Shown here one piece after another: positions 58,886-64,000 of a stretch of 64,000 nucleotides of DNA. Source of the DNA: JANSYL01 sp965229695. GTDB taxonomy: Bacteria > Pseudomonadota > Alphaproteobacteria > Rhodobacterales > Rhodobacteraceae. Under the pieces are notes generated by a model. It was not told the DNA's origin, searched no databases, and worked only from the letters and a program-made list of their open reading frames with translations. Positions within the stretch are counted from its first letter, which is position 1, and each line of letters opens with the position of its first letter. Location: assembly GCA_965229695.1 (NCBI GenBank), contig OZ245921.1:310001-374000 (forward strand). Reading direction: 5' to 3'. The translations under genes and the position numbers were made by a program.

Positions 58886-60511
58886 ATGGACCGCTTTGCC
58901 CCAATTCTGCTGTTTCTGGCTGCGCTGATCGCCTTTGCCATCGGTATTTGGGAGCTGCCCGTGCTCGACCGGGACGAGGCGCGCTTTGCCCAAGCAGCAC
59001 GGCAGATGGTGGCGACGGGCGATTATGTCGATATCCGGTTCCATGACGGGCCGCGCCACAACAAGCCGATTAGCATCTATTGGCTTCAATCGGTGATGTT
59101 GTGGGTCTTTGGTGAGGCGGGGATCTGGGTGCATCGCCTGGTTTCGGTCATTGCCGCCGCGCTGGCGGCGGTTGCGCTGGTCTGGGCGGGGCGACCCTTG
59201 GTCGGGCGGCAGGCATCGCTTTGGGCCGGGCTGATCTTGGCCACGATCTTTATGACCCATGCGGAAGCGCGGATCGCAAAGACGGATGCGACGCTGCTGT
59301 TGACCATCATCCTGGCCATGGGCGCGCTGGCGCGGGTTTGGATGGAACGCGACATCAGCCCCTGGATCGCGGCGGCGTTTTGGACCGCCCTGGCCGCCGG
59401 GCTTTTGGTCAAAGGGCCGATCATCCTGATGCCGGTGGGCGGCGCGATCCTGTGGCTGACGATCCGCGAACGGGGCCTGGGCTGGATGGCGGGCCTGCGC
59501 CCCCTGCCCGGCCTGGCCTGGGCCCTATTACTGACCGCGCCTTGGTACATCGCCATCATCTGGATCACTGATGGCGGTTTCATCATGGACAGTCTGGTGG
59601 CCGATCTGGGCAATAAGGTTGTGACCGAGGATGAGGCCGATGGCACGCCGCCCGGCACCTATCTGATCGCCTTTTGGCTGAGCTTTTGGCCCTGGGGCCT
59701 GCTGGCACCGCTGGCGGCGGTTTGGGCGTGGCGAAACCGGGCCACACCGCAGGTTGCGTTTCTATTGGGCTGGAGTCTGCCCACCTGGATCGTGTTCGAA
59801 CTGATCCCAACCAAGCTTTTGCACTACACCCTGCCCACCTACCCGGCGATTGCTCTGGCGTGCGGCGTGGTGCTGGCGGGTCTGATCACCGATGGGCGTG
59901 GGTTGCGCGGATGGGCGGGCCATATTGGTGCGGCGCTATTTGCGATAGCGACGTTGGGCTATGTCGGGCTGATCGTGGCCGCACCGATGGAATGGGCCGT
60001 GGGGCCGCTGCTTTGGCCCATCATAGTGGCCCTGATCGCGCTGGCATTTGCCACCGCAGGGCTGATTTGGCTCTACCGCGCCCAAGCCGCGCGCGGGGCC
60101 CTGGCGGTGGCGGCAAGCGGTGTGGTGATGTTCTGGGCGCTGTTCGCCATGACGCTACCGAACCTATCGAACCTCTGGATCACGCCGCGCTTGGCCAACG
60201 CGATGGCCCAGCACCAATGCCTGTCCGGCCCCGTTGCGATGGTCGGGTTCCACGAACCCTCCACCGTCTTCACCTTTGGCCGCGATACGCAGCTGATGTC
60301 AGCCGAGGATGCCGTGGCCTATCTGGCAGCGGGTGAGAACCGCGCGGCCTGGATCCCCAGCGCCAGCTTGGCCGAGCTTGGGTTGGAGGCCAGCGGTGGC
60401 ATCCCCGACCTGACCGAGGTGTCGGGGCAGAATTACTCCAACGGGCGCGATGTCAGCCTGCGCCTGGTGATCAGCCCCGGCGAACCCGCCCCGGCCACCC
60501 CATGCCCCTAA
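58886..60511 (+). CDS. GT39/ArnT-like membrane glycosyltransferase
   Basis: A 541-residue polytopic GT-C enzyme with about 11 transmembrane segments. The catalytic Asp is in LPVLDRDEARFAQAARQM in the first periplasmic loop; FHDGPRHNKPISIYWLQS is the ArnT-type second motif, and HAEARIAKTDATLL the third. It moves a sugar from a polyprenyl phosphate to lipid A or another envelope acceptor. Third gene of the operon, 20 bases after the LABN gene. The donor sugar is unknown; no arnA/arnB genes lie nearby. Confidence 0.88.
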   Translation: MDRFAPILLFLAALIAFAIGIWELPVLDRDEARFAQAARQMVATGDYVDIRFHDGPRHNKPISIYWLQSVMLWVFGEAGIWVHRLVSVIAAALAAVALVWAGRPLVGRQASLWAGLILATIFMTHAEARIAKTDATLLLTIILAMGALARVWMERDISPWIAAAFWTALAAGLLVKGPIILMPVGGAILWLTIRERGLGWMAGLRPLPGLAWALLLTAPWYIAIIWITDGGFIMDSLVADLGNKVVTEDEADGTPPGTYLIAFWLSFWPWGLLAPLAAVWAWRNRATPQVAFLLGWSLPTWIVFELIPTKLLHYTLPTYPAIALACGVVLAGLITDGRGLRGWAGHIGAALFAIATLGYVGLIVAAPMEWAVGPLLWPIIVALIALAFATAGLIWLYRAQAARGALAVAASGVVMFWALFAMTLPNLSNLWITPRLANAMAQHQCLSGPVAMVGFHEPSTVFTFGRDTQLMSAEDAVAYLAAGENRAAWIPSASLAELGLEASGGIPDLTEVSGQNYSNGRDVSLRLVISPGEPAPATPCP

Positions 60512-60533
60512 ACCCGCCGAAAAGCGAATCGTA

Positions 60534-60580
60534 GACAGGCCTGTCCAATTGCGCTTAGCGTTCGATTGGACAGGGCTGTC
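60534..60580. promoter_or_regulatory. Paired palindromes upstream of the dimethylglycine dehydrogenase-like gene
   Basis: GACAGGCCTGTC (60534-60545) and GACAGGGCTGTC (60569-60580) are two palindromes with centres 35 bases apart. Together they also form a 16-bp inverted repeat, GACAGGCCTGTCCAAT and ATTGGACAGGGCTGTC, with one mismatch and a 15-base loop. Lies 23 bases after the GT39 gene and 50 before the next start, so it may be an operator, a terminator hairpin, or both. Confidence 0.6.
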
Positions 60581-60630
60581 CAGGGCGCGAACCCCCAGGG
60601 GCAGCTTCACGAGGTTTGGGAGGATCGACC

Positions 60631-63036
60631 GTGAACAGCCATTATCGGGTCGTCATCATCGGCGGCGGCGTTGTGGGCACATCTGTGCTGTATCATTTGG
60701 CCAAATTCGGCTGGACCGATGTGTGCCTTCTGGAACGCTCGGTGCTGACGGCGGGCTCGTCCTGGCACGCAGCGGGCGGCTTCCACGCGCTGAATGCCGA
60801 TCCGAATATGGCGGCGTTGCAGGCCTATACCATCGACCTGCTCTCGGAAATCCAAGAGGAATCGGGCCAGGATATCGGCCTACATATGACCGGTGGCCTG
60901 ACCATGGCGGGCACCCCCGACCGGTGGGAATGGCTGCAATCGGCCTATCGCGTGTTCCAGTCCATTGGGATCGACGATTGCCGTTTGGTGACCCCGGAAG
61001 AAGCGGGCGAGTTGAACCCCATCATGTCGACCGAAGGCTTCTTGGGCGGCATGTGGGCCGACCGCGAAGGCTATTTGGACACCACCGGTACGGTGCACGC
61101 TTATGCGAAGGCGGCCAAGAAACGCGGTGCCTCCTTCTTTGAACACACCAAGGTCGAAAGCCTGGAACAGACCGCAGATGGTTGGAAGGTGGTCACCGAT
61201 AAGGGCGTGATCACCTGCGAACATGTGGTCAATGCTGCCGGTCTTTGGGCCAAACAGGTGGGCCGCATGGCGGGGATCGAACTGCCCGTGTCGCCGATGA
61301 AGCACCACTATCTGATCTCCGACACCATCCCGGCGCTGGAAGAGATCGATTTCGAAGTGCCGATGACCGTCGATCTGGAAGGGTTCACCTATCTGCGGCA
61401 AGACCAGAAGGGTGTGTTGCTGGGCATCTACGAGATCAATACCGAGCATTGGGCCATGGATGGCGCACCCTGGGATTACGGGATGGAGCTGTTCCAGGAA
61501 CAGACCGACCGGATCGAAAATGAACTGACCCTGGGCTTCGAACGTTACCCGGCATTGCAAACGGTGGGCGTGAAAACCTGGGTCAATGGTGCCTTTACCT
61601 TCAGCCCCGATGGCAACCCACTGGTTGGCCCTGTCCCCGGCAAGCGCGGGTATTGGAGCGCCTGTGCCGTCATGGCGGGCTTCCTGCAAGGCGGCGGCGT
61701 GGGCAAGACTCTGGCGGAATGGATGATCCATGGTGAGCCCGAGGCCGATGCCTGGTCGATGGATGTGGCGCGCTACGGGTCATGGGCCGAAAACAAGGAA
61801 TACATCAAGCAAACGACCGGGCAGTTCTATTCCCGCCGCTTTGTGATGACCTACCCGAACGAACAACTGCCCGCCGGTCGCCCACTAAAACGAGCGCCCG
61901 CCTATTCCGATATGGATGCGGCAGGCGCGATGTGGGGCCAATCCTGGGACATGGAGGTGCCGCTTTACTTCGCCCCGCAAGGGTTTGAAGAAACCCCGAC
62001 CCTAAAACGCTCCAACGCGTTCGATATTGTCGCCGCCGAATGCAAAACCACGCGGGAAGCCGTGGGGCTGCTCGATATCTCGGCCTTCTCGCGCTATGAG
62101 GTGTCGGGTCCGAATGCCGAGGCCTGGCTGGATAGAATCATGGCGTCGGCCCTGCCGAAACCAGGCCGCGCGAAACTGGCCCCGATGTTGGGGCCGGATG
62201 GGCGGCTGAAGGGTGACTTGACCGTCTTCAACTGGGGCGATGGCACATGGTGGATCATGGGCAGCTATTACCTGCGCACCTGGCATATGCGCTGGTTCAA
62301 AGACCATCTTGAGGACGGGGTCCAGGTTCGCGACCTGGGCGAAGAGGTCTGCGGCTTCTCGCTTTCTGGCCCGAACAGTCGCAAGGTGATCGAGAAACTG
62401 ACGGATCAGCCGGTGGGTGATCTGCCTTTCATGGGGATCGGCCGGTTCGATATCGGCCTGATCCAGGCGCGGGTGGCACGGATGTCGGTCACCGGTGAGT
62501 TAGGCTTTGAGATCAACTGCCGCTACGGCGATCACATCACGCTCCGCCGGATGTTGCTGGAGGCCGGGGCCGATCAGGGCATGGTCGAGATCGGGTTCAA
62601 CGCGCTTTTGTCGCTGCGGCTAGAGAAAAGCTTTGGCATCTGGAATGCCGAGTTCACCCAAGGCTACACGCCGGGTGAAACCGGCATGGACCGCTGGATT
62701 GCCTGGGACAAAGGTGAGTTTGTCGGGCGCGCGGCTGCACTGGCAGAACGCGATGGCAATGGCCCGGCCAAGAAGCTTGTGACCTTGCAGGTGGAGGCCA
62801 CCGATGCCGATGCCAGCGGGTTCGAGCCGGTCTGGGCGGGGGATAAGAAGGTCGGCTTCATCACCTCTGGCGGGTATGGGCACACGCTTAGCACCTCTCT
62901 CGCCATGGCGCTGGTGGACCCGGATCATATCGCCGAGGGCACCGATTTGTCGGTGCATATCGTGGGCGTGGAGCGACCGGCCAAGGTGATTGCGCCCTCA
63001 CCTTATGATCCGGCGGGCAAGGCGATGCGGGGATGA
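60631..63036 (+). CDS. FAD-dependent dimethylglycine/sarcosine dehydrogenase-like enzyme
   Basis: An 801-residue enzyme. Residues 1-360 are a D-amino-acid-oxidase-type FAD domain: VVIIGGGVVGTSVLYHLAKFG, and GSSWHAAGGFH with the His that carries covalent FAD in this family. Residues about 430-800 are the GCV_T folate domains (SAFSRYEVSGPNAEAWLDRI, GELGFEINCRYGD, GYTPGETGMDRWIAWDKGEFVGR). It demethylates dimethylglycine or sarcosine, passing formaldehyde to tetrahydrofolate. GTG 60631 is chosen because GGAGG lies 8 bases upstream. A MttB-family gene follows after 100 bases, consistent with methylated-amine use. Confidence 0.88.
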   Translation: MNSHYRVVIIGGGVVGTSVLYHLAKFGWTDVCLLERSVLTAGSSWHAAGGFHALNADPNMAALQAYTIDLLSEIQEESGQDIGLHMTGGLTMAGTPDRWEWLQSAYRVFQSIGIDDCRLVTPEEAGELNPIMSTEGFLGGMWADREGYLDTTGTVHAYAKAAKKRGASFFEHTKVESLEQTADGWKVVTDKGVITCEHVVNAAGLWAKQVGRMAGIELPVSPMKHHYLISDTIPALEEIDFEVPMTVDLEGFTYLRQDQKGVLLGIYEINTEHWAMDGAPWDYGMELFQEQTDRIENELTLGFERYPALQTVGVKTWVNGAFTFSPDGNPLVGPVPGKRGYWSACAVMAGFLQGGGVGKTLAEWMIHGEPEADAWSMDVARYGSWAENKEYIKQTTGQFYSRRFVMTYPNEQLPAGRPLKRAPAYSDMDAAGAMWGQSWDMEVPLYFAPQGFEETPTLKRSNAFDIVAAECKTTREAVGLLDISAFSRYEVSGPNAEAWLDRIMASALPKPGRAKLAPMLGPDGRLKGDLTVFNWGDGTWWIMGSYYLRTWHMRWFKDHLEDGVQVRDLGEEVCGFSLSGPNSRKVIEKLTDQPVGDLPFMGIGRFDIGLIQARVARMSVTGELGFEINCRYGDHITLRRMLLEAGADQGMVEIGFNALLSLRLEKSFGIWNAEFTQGYTPGETGMDRWIAWDKGEFVGRAAALAERDGNGPAKKLVTLQVEATDADASGFEPVWAGDKKVGFITSGGYGHTLSTSLAMALVDPDHIAEGTDLSVHIVGVERPAKVIAPSPYDPAGKAMRG

Positions 63037-63136
63037 GCAGCTTAACCTGCAAGGCGCCCGGGCGAGGCAGCGGCAGCCCCAAGGCTGCGTCCGCGCATCG
63101 TTGCGCCGCAGCCCGGCGACGCGCACCGGTGCTCAA

Positions 63137-64000
63137 ATGACCGAGACGCCCGCCCGTTCCCGACGCCGTGGCCGCGCCAAATCTCAAACCGCCGCGCCCG
63201 CGCGCGACGTGAACTATCGCCAATTGCGCAATCCGTTCCCGGTCATGTCGGTCTTTTCCGACGATGAAGCCGCGAATATGCACGACGCCGCGCTGGAGAT
63301 GCTGGAAACGCTCGGCATGAAGGTGTTGCTGCCAGAGGCACGGCAAATCTTCCGCGCCGGGGGCGCCCGGATCGACGATGAGATGGTCTATATCGGCCGC
63401 GAGATGATCGAGGCCGCGCTGGCAGCCGCGCCCAAATCGATCCATTGCCATGCCGGGGCGCGTCACCGCGATGTGGTGCTGGAACTGGGTGCGCTGGCCT
63501 TTCAACCCGGCGCGGGCGCCCCTCATGCGACCGATCTGAAACGCGGCCGCCGCCCAGGCAGCGCCTCGGATTTCCGCGACTATACACGGCTCGCGCATCA
63601 CTACGACGTGTTCCAGATGATGAGCCCCTCGGTCGAGCCGCAGGATGTGCCGACCCATCTGCGGCACTATTTCACCACCCGCACGCAAGTGACGCTGACC
63701 GACAAGTTTCCCTTTCTGTTCGCCCGCGGCACCCCGCAAACCCTTGATAATTTTGAGATGTTGCGGATCGCGCGGGGATTGAGCGAGGATGAATTTAGCA
63801 CCAGCGTCCACGCCTACACGATCATCAACACCAATTCGCCGCGCACGCTGGATGTGCCGATGGCGCAAGGTTTGATCGATTTCGCGCGGGCCGGTCAGCT
63901 TTCCATCGTCACGCCGTTCACTCTGATGGGCGCCATGGCCCCGATCACCGTGGCAGGCGCGATCACGCTCAGCCATGCGGAATGCTTGGCCGCGATCACC
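63137..64000 (+). CDS. MttB-family (trimethylamine/betaine) corrinoid methyltransferase, 5' part
   Basis: 288 codons are visible; the gene runs off the window. The start ATG at 63137 opens a basic leader (SRRRGRAKSQTAAPAR), then the TIM-barrel of the MttB family: LRNPFPVMSVFSDDEAANMHDAALEMLETLGMKVL, YIGREMIEAALAAAPKSI, LARGTPQT and PFTLMGAMAPITVAGA. In archaeal MttB a pyrrolysine (in-frame amber) lies later in the chain, beyond the visible part. Most alphaproteobacterial homologues lack it and use glycine betaine or related amines. Probably an operon with the preceding gene. Confidence 0.85.
   Translation, partial: MTETPARSRRRGRAKSQTAAPARDVNYRQLRNPFPVMSVFSDDEAANMHDAALEMLETLGMKVLLPEARQIFRAGGARIDDEMVYIGREMIEAALAAAPKSIHCHAGARHRDVVLELGALAFQPGAGAPHATDLKRGRRPGSASDFRDYTRLAHHYDVFQMMSPSVEPQDVPTHLRHYFTTRTQVTLTDKFPFLFARGTPQTLDNFEMLRIARGLSEDEFSTSVHAYTIINTNSPRTLDVPMAQGLIDFARAGQLSIVTPFTLMGAMAPITVAGAITLSHAECLAAIT

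Noticed and set aside
63137..64000. Pyrrolysine-containing MttB
   Set aside because: No in-frame TAG is seen in the visible 288 codons, but the known pyrrolysine position lies beyond the window, so neither presence nor absence can be claimed.

Overview
The window is about 64% G+C and almost fully coding. It looks like chromosomal DNA of a Rhodobacterales (Roseobacter-group) alphaproteobacterium. The grounds are: a gene-transfer-agent (GTA) locus flanked by cysE, an Irr-type Fur regulator divergent from fabA-fabB-fabI, a lexA promoter carrying the alphaproteobacterial GAAC-N7-GAAC SOS box, and a pilin-like N-terminus with the VTVDW-type core typical of that group. These are inferences from gene content; no search was run. 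I saw no tRNA, rRNA, CRISPR array, IS element or intact prophage.

Layout. 1-3.1 kb: end of ilvH, an EF-hand membrane protein divergent from a small ECF-like sigma factor, and a Rieske oxygenase. 3.1-17 kb: lytic transglycosylase, ssb, aminotransferase, a PpiD-type chaperone, then the tryptophan block (trpE, trpG, trpD, trpC), interrupted by an antisense YibQ-like gene and a glycosyltransferase-like gene, followed by moaC, moeA and lexA. 17-21.7 kb: YHYH protein, PfkB kinase, nth, an Ada-like AraC/MGMT protein, OmpA lipoprotein. 21.8-29.8 kb: catabolic genes (FadR-type regulator, enolase-superfamily dehydratase, Zn-alcohol dehydrogenase, pcaD, pcaB, PLP dehydratase, two hydrolases). 30-36 kb: fabI-fabB-fabA, irr, typA, acetyltransferases. 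36.6-41 kb: cysE and a collapsed GTA cluster. 41-48 kb: mltG, fabF, acpP, fabG, fabD, with a low-GC FkbM methyltransferase gene inserted between acpP and fabG. 48-54.4 kb: three secreted proteins sharing one repeated four-cysteine domain, around rpsF-rpsR-rplI and a PQQ sugar dehydrogenase. 54.7-64 kb: tig, a winged-helix/TPR regulator, a GT2/LABN/GT39 lipid-modification operon, and a dimethylglycine-dehydrogenase-like enzyme followed by an MttB-family methyltransferase cut by the window end.

The most notable observations are these. (1) An in-frame deletion in the GTA cluster has fused the start of the large terminase, up to its Walker B motif, directly to the C-terminal half of the g15 tail protein, so portal, protease, capsid, tail and tape-measure genes are absent. 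(2) A roughly 120-residue, four-cysteine domain ending in a WVGT motif occurs five times in three exported proteins within 7 kb. In one of them it sits at the tip of a pilin-like anchor followed by a Gly-Ser-Ser spacer of about 100 residues. (3) Small intergenic mosaic repeats recur at six places. (4) A double palindrome precedes the dimethylglycine-dehydrogenase-like gene.
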